A DNA stretch of 64,000 nucleotides. Source: a virus. The stretch spans positions 94,154-158,153 of the IMG/VR virus record IMGVR_UViG_3300032011_000001, one strand, 5' to 3'. Shown piece by piece: positions 36,421-44,128 of this stretch (its first letter is position 1; every line of letters begins with the position of its first letter). A program made the position numbers and the translations under genes. The notes under the pieces are model-generated. The model worked only from the letters and a program-made list of their open reading frames with translations, made no database searches and had not been told where the DNA came from.

Positions 36421-38283
36421 CTAAATTTCTTCGCCTGGGATCTCTTTCCCTGTGCCGCGAGTTCCGCCTGCTTCGTAAGATTTAACTTCTGTTTCGATCT
36501 TCTTTGCAACGTTGGCAGCGTTCTCTCTGGCTTTTTGCCCCTTGGCAATTGCCTTGTTTCTAGATGCATCCCCTTCAGGAGCAAAGAAGTATCCATTAAC
36601 ATTCTCCGACAGAGACTGGACCTCTTCGAAAATTCCAGCTAAACTTTTCTCCAAAACATCAATATACCTCTCGGCCATTTTAAAAAGAGCATCGCCTGAA
36701 TAGGGGAGCGTACCAATTGTCTCGTGGTCAATGCCCCTTATACCTGGAAGCTGTGCTGTTGAGATGTTCCATTGTGTTCCGCCAGCGCCTTCGGTGAGGA
36801 GCTTTGTTTGTTCCTGGTGGTATTTCCAACTGGTTCTGTTCTCCTCCACGGTGTAATAGGTTTTGTCTTCCTGAACTATTTCTTCCTTTTTGTCCATCAA
36901 GGCGTTAAAGAGATCGGAGAACTTATTTATTTGCCCATTGTCGTAGTCTGCCTTAACTGGCCTCAAGTAACTTTTTTCGAATTTCCTCGTCATTTTGCCA
37001 AGGTTCTTCTGTAGTGGCTTTTCCCAATCTTTTAGCCCATCATAGGCAGTATTATAGAAGAGGGTTATATCCCGAACCAGCTTTAGTGTGCGAGAGTCCA
37101 GCATCTCCTCTTTGTCTCCAATGCCTCTCCACAGATTCAAAAGTGGTTTTTCTACTCCCAGCTTTCGGCTAAAGTATATATCAAATTTTTCCGATCTTTC
37201 TGGTGCACCCCATCGGGTTGGATCATTAAATGCAATATCAACGTTGCCAAAGTCGCGACCAGTTCCATCATCTTCAACATCGGCTTTGGTCTGCTCCTTG
37301 TCGCTTCTGGTGTATCCCTTTGTCATTTTCAAGAGAGCGTATGCACCTTCTTCATCCTTCGCTTCAATTGCTTTTTTGATCCTATTTATCATACCCTCGG
37401 CACTTCTTGCGAGTCTACCAGTCTTAGGGGCAAAGAGCTTGGCACCCGATGCAGAGAGTTTGCCCTCCTCAACATAGGCAATTGCGTTAATGAAGTTGTC
37501 CTTTCGAAGATCAAAAGACTCCAAAGACATTTCTTTTCCGTCCTTACGGGCGATCACATACAGCATTCCATTTGGCCAGTCTGTCCACAGGGCATCTACT
37601 AGGTTTGTATAACTCCCCTCGATGTCCGTTCCTTGACCAAGGAGTTTAAGGCTAACTGCTTTTTCACCCCCCGCTGCATTGATAGTGGTGAATGCAACCA
37701 AATCCTCAATAGGTAGGTTTCCCTTTTCCGATCTTTCAGATCTTTGCTCGCCTTGAAAAAGTGCTGCCAAGAAGCCCTCGAAAACGAAACCTGCTGAAGC
37801 CTCGTTAAAACTTCTAATAACTGAAGTGAGTGACTCAAGAGCAATAAGGCCGGCCAAGATCTCTCTAACGCCGCCACGAGAACCAATAGTGCCTGTGGGG
37901 TTGTAAATAACCCTGTTAAAGTTTTTCAGCCGATCTGCCACTGTTGCTCCGCCACGAGACAAAGCTTTGAAGATACTATTAATCTGCTTTCTTTCCATAG
38001 ACTTTGGGTCGCCCCAAGCTTCGGTGGGAGTATACTTTGGGAGCGATAAAATAAACTGCTTTACCGCCTTTTTGCTCACCTTCTCCTTGGCTTCATTTTT
38101 GAGTTCTTCCGGCTCTTTTCTCCTGAACTTTGACTCCTTGGTGGAGTTCCACGTTTCATCAATAAGGGAGGGCATTTCGTCTATGATGCCTTCGATAAGC
38201 TCTTGAAGACCTGGGGTCGTTTCAGCGGTCTTTGTTTTCTTTTTGTTATCGTAATAATTTTTAATGTTCTTATCCCAACTCAT
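36421..38283 (-). CDS. Unrecognised 620-aa virion-type protein, possible nuclease fold
   Basis: Charged alpha/beta protein. Residues ~165-215 (AGFVFEGFLAALF, LPIEDLVAFTT, KAVSLKLLGQG) follow an E...D...(S/E)xK order resembling PD-(D/E)XK nucleases, but the last acid is Ser, so activity is uncertain. LLTEGAGG fits the (L/I)xE|G consensus of T4-type prohead proteases. The N-terminus (SWDKNIKNYYDNKKKTKTAE) is basic. GAGGAACAACT is the ribosome site. Its place near the amidase and scaffold-like genes suggests a virion role; no family is certain. Confidence 0.6.
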   Translation of the reverse strand: MSWDKNIKNYYDNKKKTKTAETTPGLQELIEGIIDEMPSLIDETWNSTKESKFRRKEPEELKNEAKEKVSKKAVKQFILSLPKYTPTEAWGDPKSMERKQINSIFKALSRGGATVADRLKNFNRVIYNPTGTIGSRGGVREILAGLIALESLTSVIRSFNEASAGFVFEGFLAALFQGEQRSERSEKGNLPIEDLVAFTTINAAGGEKAVSLKLLGQGTDIEGSYTNLVDALWTDWPNGMLYVIARKDGKEMSLESFDLRKDNFINAIAYVEEGKLSASGAKLFAPKTGRLARSAEGMINRIKKAIEAKDEEGAYALLKMTKGYTRSDKEQTKADVEDDGTGRDFGNVDIAFNDPTRWGAPERSEKFDIYFSRKLGVEKPLLNLWRGIGDKEEMLDSRTLKLVRDITLFYNTAYDGLKDWEKPLQKNLGKMTRKFEKSYLRPVKADYDNGQINKFSDLFNALMDKKEEIVQEDKTYYTVEENRTSWKYHQEQTKLLTEGAGGTQWNISTAQLPGIRGIDHETIGTLPYSGDALFKMAERYIDVLEKSLAGIFEEVQSLSENVNGYFFAPEGDASRNKAIAKGQKARENAANVAKKIETEVKSYEAGGTRGTGKEIPGEEI

Positions 38284-38296
38284 AGTTGTTCCTCAC

Positions 38297-39046
38297 TTAC
38301 TTCTTGAATAGTTTTGAAAAGTCGAACCCCAAAGGGTCTGTTTTGTTTGATGAAATATGATAATGCCCAAGCACTCCCTTAAACTTCTGAGGGTCTTTGA
38401 TTGTGCCCTTCCATGACGGAGTGATGATGGGAAGGCTGTAGTATCCACACAATGTCTGGACCAACGCCCTCAATGCCTCTTCTTGAATCGGATAAAAACC
38501 TAGACGGTCTGGGGCTTGTCTGCGATGTACTTTGTCTGCTTTCCATATTGGTCTTGGGTTTTCTTTGTTTTGGTATTTTAGGAATACAGGGTTTGCGACT
38601 TCAACACCGACACTCTGGGTGTTTACGCCACGGGCATGCCAAGCAATATCATTGGCATCCATTAGCTGTATTATTGTGCCGTCCGTATCAATGCAAAAAT
38701 GCACTGAAAGGCCACGGTTTGTAATTACTCGGTGGCACATCTCTGAATCTAGGCAGCCATCCCAATGTACAACAACACTTCTAACTCCTCTGTGGGAGTT
38801 TCTTTTTTTCATGTTGTCTTCTGGTAGTCCCCACTCTGGGTTTGTCTTGTAAGTTACGACCTTATCCCACTCTATGGATATTTCTTTGTCGTCAATGATA
38901 ATAGAAGATTTCATTTCTTGTTCTCCGAGCACTTCACTTGGTGTAGTATATAGTGCTTCAGAGCTTCTAATCGTTATTTTTGGTCTTTTTCTTGCGGGAC
39001 TTATAATGCTTAGGAGGGTCCGTAGGAATGTAAACAATGTTTCCAT
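38297..39046 (-). CDS. N-acetylmuramoyl-L-alanine amidase (amidase_2/PGRP fold)
   Basis: A 249-aa protein. The catalytic domain spans residues ~90-245: VVVHWDG with the first zinc His, VHFCIDTDGTIIQLMD, then AWHARGVNTQSVGVEV, and LGHYHISSNKTDPLGFDF with further ligands. It removes stem peptides from peptidoglycan. The N-terminal ~90 residues (start METLFTFLRTLLSII, then a strand-rich part) may anchor it to membrane or virion. Together with the transglycosylase it gives the phage two wall-cutting activities. Confidence 0.9.
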   Translation of the reverse strand: METLFTFLRTLLSIISPARKRPKITIRSSEALYTTPSEVLGEQEMKSSIIIDDKEISIEWDKVVTYKTNPEWGLPEDNMKKRNSHRGVRSVVVHWDGCLDSEMCHRVITNRGLSVHFCIDTDGTIIQLMDANDIAWHARGVNTQSVGVEVANPVFLKYQNKENPRPIWKADKVHRRQAPDRLGFYPIQEEALRALVQTLCGYYSLPIITPSWKGTIKDPQKFKGVLGHYHISSNKTDPLGFDFSKLFKK

Positions 39047-39296
39047 CTTGCCACCTTATTTCTACTTTATCATCAAGAAACCTGTTGAGGTTCTTGAAGT
39101 GTCGGAGAATTTCACTCTCGGACATTTTCTTTCCTAGTCTGTTAGCGAGACAATGGCGGAGTACTGAATTTATTAGAAATGCTTTCTCGGCATGGTAGAC
39201 TCCCATCTTAACATAGCAAAACCTTCTGTCTTCCATGAGCTTGTCAAGGAAGCTTTCTACCAGTTCAGTTTCATAGTTATCAGACTTCATCTCCAT
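38967..39296 (-). CDS. Unrecognised 110-aa basic protein
   Basis: Starts at the ATG at 39294-39296 after AGGGAACACG. Helical (ETELVESFLDKLMEDRRFCY, AFLINSVLRHCLANRLGKKM), with a basic C-terminus (KHYKSRKKKTKNND). Overlaps the amidase start by 80 bases and the preceding gene by 17. Function is unknown. Confidence 0.55.
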   Translation of the reverse strand: MEMKSDNYETELVESFLDKLMEDRRFCYVKMGVYHAEKAFLINSVLRHCLANRLGKKMSESEILRHFKNLNRFLDDKVEIRWQDGNIVYIPTDPPKHYKSRKKKTKNND

Positions 39297-39714
39297 CGTG
39301 TTCCCTGCTATCATCTTTCTCCTGAAGCCTCTTGGCTTCTATAAGTAAATAGTAGGCATTAACGTTATTCATGGCTTCTTCCCATGTTCTGTGAGTAAAT
39401 TCTCTACGAACGTGCTCCGGGAAGTTCTCAGAGATGATCTCGATTACCTTCTTCCTCCACTCGTTCAAGTCTCCACTGTCCTCGTTTTCATATAGCTTTA
39501 GAATCTCTTTGCTGTCGCCACGTTGAATACAACGGTCGCGCAGACTTGTTAGCCTGGCTGTCACTCTCGTGTCAACCTCTCTTGCAAGATTGAGGGATTC
39601 CATCTCAAGTATGACGCCTATCTTGGCGAAATACAACCCTATTCGTGATAGACTCTGCAACCAACTTAAAGTATATCCGATGAACAAACACAAGGCACAT
39701 AATACAAATGTCAT
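39280..39714 (-). CDS. Membrane-anchored coiled-coil protein (144 aa)
   Basis: Starts at the ATG at 39712-39714 after GGAGTTAAA. N-terminal span (TFVLCALCLFIGYTLSWLQ) followed by amphipathic helices (LNLAREVDTRVTARLTSLRD, LNEWRKKVIEIISENFPEHV). The layout could fit an inner-membrane spanin or envelope anchor, given its place before the amidase gene, but no signature confirms it. Confidence 0.55.
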   Translation of the reverse strand: MTFVLCALCLFIGYTLSWLQSLSRIGLYFAKIGVILEMESLNLAREVDTRVTARLTSLRDRCIQRGDSKEILKLYENEDSGDLNEWRKKVIEIISENFPEHVRREFTHRTWEEAMNNVNAYYLLIEAKRLQEKDDSREHDGDEV

Positions 39715-39725
39715 TTTAACTCCAT

Positions 39726-39767
39726 AAAAAAAGCTCGCAATACTAACCATTGTAGCACTACGAGCTC
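39726..39767 (-). terminator. Rho-independent terminator
   Basis: Minus strand AGCTCG / CGAGCT stem enclosing a 23-base loop, followed by seven Ts. It ends the acidic scaffold-like gene's transcript; the T-run runs into the leader of the next gene. Confidence 0.6.
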
Positions 39768-39788
39768 AAAAAATTAAGGGAGCTTTTT

Positions 39789-40439
39789 TTATTTCTTAGA
39801 AGCCTTCGCCTCTTCTTTGAGAGCGGCGATAACTTTAGCAACAATGTTTTCCATCATTGGGTCTGCTTCTTCTTTTACTTCTTCGGTGTCTTCTTCGACC
39901 TTCTCTTCCTCTAGGGGAAGTTCTTCGTCTCCAGGCTCACCTTCAGGAGCGTCCATGTCGTCAGGCATTTCCTCTTCTGGTTGTGCGTCTCCGAGAAGTT
40001 TTTGTAAAACAGCGGAAGCTTGTGATAGTGCTGCGATGTCTGCATCTGAAAGCTCGACAGTTTCGGACTCTTCGTCACCCATGTCGTCAACTACTTCTTC
40101 GTCATCCACAACTGGGTCTTCCATGGCAGGCTCTTCTTCGCCCATCTCGTATCCTTCGTCAGTGGTGTCTTCTTCGTTTACTTTCTCTTCGCTTTCTTCG
40201 ACAGTCTCTTCAGATTCAGAAACTTCTTCTTCTTTAAGCTCGACTTCTTCGTCAATAGCTTCGTCTTTGGCTTCAGAAGTTGTCTCTTCTTCTTCCGTAA
40301 TTTCTTCTTCTTTAATTTCTTCTTCTTCCTTAACGAACTTGTCGGCAACGAAGTTTTCAGAAAGGCTGTCAATGTTAGCAAGCGTCATAAAGCGACGAAT
40401 AGTGCCTTCATTTAAAAGTTTTTCTTTTTTGTTAGTCAT
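39789..40439 (-). CDS. Acidic scaffold/prohead-core-like protein
   Basis: A 216-aa protein, about a third Glu or Asp, concentrated in residues ~40-200. Helical N-terminus KEKLLNEGTIRRFMTLANI and C-terminus MENIVAKVIAALKEEAKASK flank the acidic middle. LLNE|G matches the (L/I)xE|G site of T4-type prohead proteases. Acidic, helix-capped, protease-tagged proteins are typical internal scaffolds of myovirus heads. I start at the ATG at 40437-40439 after GGGAGATCTTTGAA; an upstream start adds 17 residues with no ribosome site. Confidence 0.6.
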   Translation of the reverse strand: MTNKKEKLLNEGTIRRFMTLANIDSLSENFVADKFVKEEEEIKEEEITEEEETTSEAKDEAIDEEVELKEEEVSESEETVEESEEKVNEEDTTDEGYEMGEEEPAMEDPVVDDEEVVDDMGDEESETVELSDADIAALSQASAVLQKLLGDAQPEEEMPDDMDAPEGEPGDEELPLEEEKVEEDTEEVKEEADPMMENIVAKVIAALKEEAKASKK

Positions 40440-40492
40440 TTCAAAGATCTCCCTTTTTGAGTTTTGTGGCCCACAGGGGGCAAAATACACCT

Positions 40493-40500
40493 ATAAATAG
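40493..40500 (-). promoter_or_regulatory. CTATTTAT motif before scaffold-like gene
   Basis: Third upstream copy of the CTATTTAT octamer, 53 bases before the ATG of the acidic gene. Candidate late-promoter element. Confidence 0.3.
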
Positions 40501-40535
40501 TGTTCAAAGTTAGTAAAAGTACTAAAAGTAATAAT

Positions 40536-40841
40536 TTATTCTTCTGAAAATGCCTTATACATCTTTTGTATGGCGGTATTTTGTATTTGCAGTATTCTCA
40601 CGTTGCTCAAGCCCCCTAGTCGAGATGCTGTTTCACTGAGCGTTAGTTTTTCGTTATTTTGAACCGATGCGTAAGCACAATTATAGTCCTTTTTGTATTT
40701 AATCCACCCTCGGCATGTCTTATTCGGACACGCAGTATCGTATCTGTAGCACATGCGGGTACATTCTGGCACCTCAAAGTTGTCTATTAGCTTACTGTCG
40801 TTCGCCACCAACTCTTCGACAATGTTAAATTTATATTTCAT
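40536..40841 (-). CDS. Sigma-region-4-like protein with Cys-rich N-half
   Basis: A 101-aa protein. The C-terminal third (LTLSETASRLGGLSNVRILQ then IQNTAIQKM) mirrors sigma-70 region 4, where LTL-E-A-LG-S-R-QIE-A-K is conserved and contacts the -35 box. The N-half has four to six Cys (CTRMCYRYDTACPNKTCRGW, DYNCAY) that could bind zinc or an Fe-S cluster. This may be a transcription factor that redirects host or phage polymerase to late genes. Preceded by the 121-aa gene with an 11-base overlap. Confidence 0.65.
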   Translation of the reverse strand: MKYKFNIVEELVANDSKLIDNFEVPECTRMCYRYDTACPNKTCRGWIKYKKDYNCAYASVQNNEKLTLSETASRLGGLSNVRILQIQNTAIQKMYKAFSEE

Positions 40842-41196
40842 CTAAGTCCTCCTCCTCGTTGTCAATAAAATCATATATCTTTTCTAGCTCCTCTTCTGTC
40901 AAGCCATGCATAAACTTTCTGTGAATTTCTTTTCCCACTTCTCTCTCTTCGAGGGAGATCTTGCGATATTTAGGATAGTTCTGAATGTTCTTTATTTCCT
41001 TCATCTCTGCAACTATCTCCACTAGCCTTGGGTCGTCATCAATATAACTCTGAACCAACGTTCTCATGAACGTGCCAAAACCAACACCATCGAAGACCAG
41101 TTTGTTCTTGAGCTTTACATACATCTCGTCGAAAGACTGGAAGTATAACTTCTTTGGCATTTTAATGCGGCCATACTCTGGCTTCTTGTCAGTCAT
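40831..41196 (-). CDS. Unrecognised 121-aa protein, possibly DNA-binding
   Basis: The start ATG overlaps the stop of the IMPDH-like gene (TGATG). GRIKMPKKLYFQSFDEMYVK, then a helical part (GTFMRTLVQSYIDDDPRLVE) and an acidic tail (DNEEEDLDEI). The first part resembles a ribbon-helix-helix-like layout (strand, FGTFMRTLVQSY helix, DDPR), so it may be a small regulator acting with the sigma-like gene. Confidence in that is low. Confidence 0.55.
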   Translation of the reverse strand: MTDKKPEYGRIKMPKKLYFQSFDEMYVKLKNKLVFDGVGFGTFMRTLVQSYIDDDPRLVEIVAEMKEIKNIQNYPKYRKISLEEREVGKEIHRKFMHGLTEEELEKIYDFIDNEEEDLDEI

Positions 41197-42218
41197 CACT
41201 TCCATCCGTTATCCAAGATATGTGGCCGGCTCTCTGTTGTTCCAGCCCCTGTCTGTTGAACAAACTCAGCTGTCGTTTGTAGCTCTTTAATGTTCTTTGC
41301 CCCAGAATAAGACAGGCCACTTGCCACACCAGAAGCAAAATCTTTTATAATTTTTTCCACAGGCCCCTTGCATGGTACTCGATGCGACACACCCTCAACG
41401 ACAGAAGTTTGGCCTCGCCAGTCTTTTTGTGCCTTTTCCGATGCCATGCCGCGCAACTCCTTATATGACTTGCCCTTCCTATCCTTTTTACGCTTCCCAG
41501 GAGCCTCGTCAGTCCCCGCTAGCAGCGAGCCTACCATCACAACGTCGGCACCTGCCGCAAGAGCTTTAACGGCGTCTCCGGAGCTCCTAATGCCACCGTC
41601 AGCAACGATGGTAAGTCCAGTGTCTGCTGCAGCACATTCTTGCACCGCTGTAAAGTTTGGCATGCCATGCCCAGTAACAATTCTAGTAGAACAACAACTG
41701 CCGCCGCCAATGCCAACCCGAACAGAGTCTGCCCCCCATTCCTGCAGGTCTTCGCATGCAAGAGCGGTAGCAACATTGCCTGCCATGACGTGTACGTTGT
41801 TGTGGAAAATAGCCTTCAAGTCTGTGATGGCCTTCTTTACATGGAGGTGATGTCCGTGAGCAGTGTCGATACAAAAGAACTCACATCCAATAGTAAACAA
41901 AGCCTCGGCTCGCTCCATGAAGTCTCCGGTAGCACCGATAGCTACGCCGCATTCTGCGTTCGCCTCGCGCACGTCGCCAAACATCGCCACCTGTTCTTCA
42001 ATGCTGTTATAGCGATGTAAGATACCGATGGCTCCATTTAGATATAGTGCCTTTGCCATGTCAACTCCGCACACGGTATCCATGGGTGCGGCTATCAATG
42101 GCACGTCCAACTTGGTGTACTTATCCATCGTGGCAGACACGTCAACCTTTGTGCGAGTCTTTATTTTACTATACTTTGGTACGATTAACACGTCATCGTA
42201 TGACAAACCCAACTTCAT
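41196..42218 (-). CDS. IMP dehydrogenase / GMP reductase family enzyme
   Basis: A 340-aa TIM-barrel protein without CBS domains. LSYDDVLIVPKYS begins the barrel, GIGGGSCCSTRIVTG carries the catalytic Cys loop, DGGIRSSGDAVKAL binds phosphate, and EGVSHRVPCKGPVEKI plus AEFVQQTGAG near the end favour IMPDH over GMP reductase; the flap RGMASEKAQ is intermediate. It would feed guanine nucleotide synthesis. Starts at the ATG at 42216-42218; the leader holds the 16-mer found also at 16943-16958. Confidence 0.9.
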   Translation of the reverse strand: MKLGLSYDDVLIVPKYSKIKTRTKVDVSATMDKYTKLDVPLIAAPMDTVCGVDMAKALYLNGAIGILHRYNSIEEQVAMFGDVREANAECGVAIGATGDFMERAEALFTIGCEFFCIDTAHGHHLHVKKAITDLKAIFHNNVHVMAGNVATALACEDLQEWGADSVRVGIGGGSCCSTRIVTGHGMPNFTAVQECAAADTGLTIVADGGIRSSGDAVKALAAGADVVMVGSLLAGTDEAPGKRKKDRKGKSYKELRGMASEKAQKDWRGQTSVVEGVSHRVPCKGPVEKIIKDFASGVASGLSYSGAKNIKELQTTAEFVQQTGAGTTESRPHILDNGWK

Positions 42219-42233
42219 ATGCTGTCCTTTAGA

Positions 42234-42249
42234 AAAAAATTTGGGGCGA
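42234..42249 (-). promoter_or_regulatory. 16-base leader motif, copy 2
   Basis: Minus strand TCGCCCCAAATTTTTT, ending about 15 bases before the ATG of the IMPDH-like gene; identical to 16943-16958. A GGCGC/GCGCC hairpin lies just upstream at 42257-42268. Confidence 0.45.
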
Positions 42250-42267
42250 TTTCGGCGGCGCAAGCGC

Positions 42268-42576
42268 CTAAGCCTCTAATAATACCCACCGCTCGGAAAA
42301 CCCGCCTCGGTCGCGGCGCTTCTTGAGGCGCTCGTCGTCGAGGTCGGCCTGAGTATATCCAAGTTCAAACGCGAGGGTGAGGATGACCTCGTGGATATCC
42401 GCCAACTCCTCAATGCTCGGATCTGTCAAGAACTCTGCCACTTCTTCGACAAGCTTATTTCTCAAACAATAAAAATACTCTCTATCGCTTTTCGCTTTTT
42501 TAAGAAAAAAATCACCTCCCTCTTTTTGCAATATGTCGGGAATGCCATCCCGAACAAGTTTATTGTACTTTTTCAT
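42268..42576 (-). CDS. MazG-like nucleotide pyrophosphohydrolase
   Basis: A 102-aa protein starting KKYNKLVRDGIPDILQKEGG, the typical opening of phage MazG-like/PRA-PH proteins. The metal-binding helices EEVAEF and EELADIHEV follow. The family hydrolyses NTPs or abnormal nucleotides; phage copies may alter host alarmone or dNTP levels. Fits the surrounding nucleotide-metabolism cluster. Overlaps the dUTPase gene by 4 bases. Confidence 0.85.
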   Translation of the reverse strand: MKKYNKLVRDGIPDILQKEGGDFFLKKAKSDREYFYCLRNKLVEEVAEFLTDPSIEELADIHEVILTLAFELGYTQADLDDERLKKRRDRGGFSERWVLLEA

Positions 42577-43061
42577 TGGGCACCACCGTCAGTGCTACCA
42601 AGAGCTCCTTCACCACGCTCTGAGATGGTGATAGGGTACCAATCATATGGCTCTGCATTTGTCTCCAGGGCTCGGAAGTGGACCACGGGAATCATCACTG
42701 CTTGTGCAATCTTGGTTCCTGGCTCTACAACTTGCGTCTTTTTGCCAATGTTGTGGATATTAACAAAGACCTCTCCGTCGTAGCCACTGTCAACAACGCA
42801 TGCACCGACAACAAGGCTTCTCTTAGAAGCAACGCTACTACGGTTCTTGATCTCCAGCATATAGCCATGAGGGACACCAAAGCGATAGCCAGTCTGCAGT
42901 AACACACTGTCTCCAGGCTCGATAGTAACTGCATCGCGCTCAGGGTGAGGAAGCAAGCCCTCATACCCAGGGTTGAAATACAAGTCTAAGCCTGCGTCGC
43001 TTGGGTTTGAACGAGTTGGTGGTTTAATGTTCTCTCGAACTCTTTTCATTTCAATAATCAT
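42573..43061 (-). CDS. dut: Trimeric dUTPase
   Basis: A 162-aa protein with the five dUTPase motifs: SDAGLDL, KNRSSVASK, VVDSGYDGEVFVNIHN, the EPGTKIAQAV segment, and RGEGALGSTDG at the C-terminal arm. Converts dUTP to dUMP, keeping uracil out of DNA and supplying dTMP synthesis. AAGGAGTTAAA precedes the ATG, and both ends overlap neighbours by 4 bases. Confidence 0.96.
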   Translation of the reverse strand: MIIEMKRVRENIKPPTRSNPSDAGLDLYFNPGYEGLLPHPERDAVTIEPGDSVLLQTGYRFGVPHGYMLEIKNRSSVASKRSLVVGACVVDSGYDGEVFVNIHNIGKKTQVVEPGTKIAQAVMIPVVHFRALETNAEPYDWYPITISERGEGALGSTDGGAQ

Positions 43062-44128
43062 TTTAACTCCTTTTCGATAACAATGACGAACTCAACGTTC
43101 TTCTTTTTCTTGGCCTTCTCAGCCTTGTCTCCGCCTGCACCAATTCTGGACATGACGTGACGATCATGAATCTTTGAATGGACTTTGTAACTCTTGTACT
43201 GCTCGCAAAGACCAATCATTTCCTCGTAAGAGATAAGACCTTCGTCGCTATAAGAGAATACACAATACTGAACTGGCAGTCTGTCTACCAGCTTCTTGGT
43301 TGCATCCAATGCTCCCTTTGCGGAATACCAAGGACTGGCCATATTCATATCTCTCTTCTCTCCGGACTTAACCCTGTCAATGCGTCTATTTGTTTTTAGC
43401 CCGACCTCTGGCTTGTCCCACTTAGTAATGCTATCCCATATGTGATAGTAAGTGGAGTAATCAGCCGCAGTGTATGGCGGGTCAATGTACGCAATTGATG
43501 CTTCTGGATATTCCAACAGCAAGGCATCGCCAGTGAGGTGTTCTCCGGTTGGCCCTGGGACAGTTTGCAACATCTTGAACCTCATATCTTCGCTGGAGCG
43601 GGTACTCTTCCACTCTTTCAAGTATGCTTGCTGCAGGCCAACAGTGTTGTCAACCTTATCAAGAGCAAATATAATGCAAGCAATAAGATAGTGCTTATCA
43701 ACGTCTGAGATGTCTAGTGACTCAACATAGTCTCTGGCTGCATCTGCTCTCATACCGTTCTTCTTTTTCCATACCCGGACAACATTATCGTTGCCGTCCT
43801 TCGACAAGACGTCACAGTAGTTATCTGTTAGCCAGCCTGCAGTGGGCTCGATCTTGTTCATGATGTCGATGTGCTCTTCGAGATGGCTCATGTTACCATT
43901 GTTGCAAATGAAAGCCTTGCTGTATGCTTCGGTAGCCCAAGCCATGTCGCTGGTCGTTACCTTGTAGCCAAGCTTCTTGAAAGTCTGAGCTACTCTGGTC
44001 GTGCCTGCGAACACATCTATTAATGTTTTATCTTTTACCTCTAGTCCCTCAATAACTTCTGCAATGAGGGGCATGATCTTGTTCTTTGAGCCGAGGTATC
44101 GAACTCCGTATGTTGTGTAATCAGTCAT
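43058..44128 (-). CDS. D12-class N6-adenine DNA methyltransferase
   Basis: A 356-aa protein. Motif I is VFAGTTRVAQTF in place of the usual FxGxG, after VRYLGSKNKIMPLIAEV; motif IV is YIDPPYTAADYS; the spacing with the helical target-recognition insert between them is that of Dam-like enzymes. It would methylate adenine in a short site, protecting phage DNA. Overlaps the 319-aa gene by 4 bases, the arrangement of a restriction-modification pair. Confidence 0.9.
   Translation of the reverse strand: MTDYTTYGVRYLGSKNKIMPLIAEVIEGLEVKDKTLIDVFAGTTRVAQTFKKLGYKVTTSDMAWATEAYSKAFICNNGNMSHLEEHIDIMNKIEPTAGWLTDNYCDVLSKDGNDNVVRVWKKKNGMRADAARDYVESLDISDVDKHYLIACIIFALDKVDNTVGLQQAYLKEWKSTRSSEDMRFKMLQTVPGPTGEHLTGDALLLEYPEASIAYIDPPYTAADYSTYYHIWDSITKWDKPEVGLKTNRRIDRVKSGEKRDMNMASPWYSAKGALDATKKLVDRLPVQYCVFSYSDEGLISYEEMIGLCEQYKSYKVHSKIHDRHVMSRIGAGGDKAEKAKKKKNVEFVIVIEKELK

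Noticed and set aside
38967-39046. Frameshifted gene across the amidase overlap
   Set aside because: The two products are unrelated and each has its own reading frame; the overlap is explained by nested start and stop regions, as elsewhere in this genome.
41196-42218. GMP reductase as the specific function
   Set aside because: The AEFVxxxGAG and EGVxxRVP segments favour IMP dehydrogenase, but the flap is intermediate, so only the family was called.
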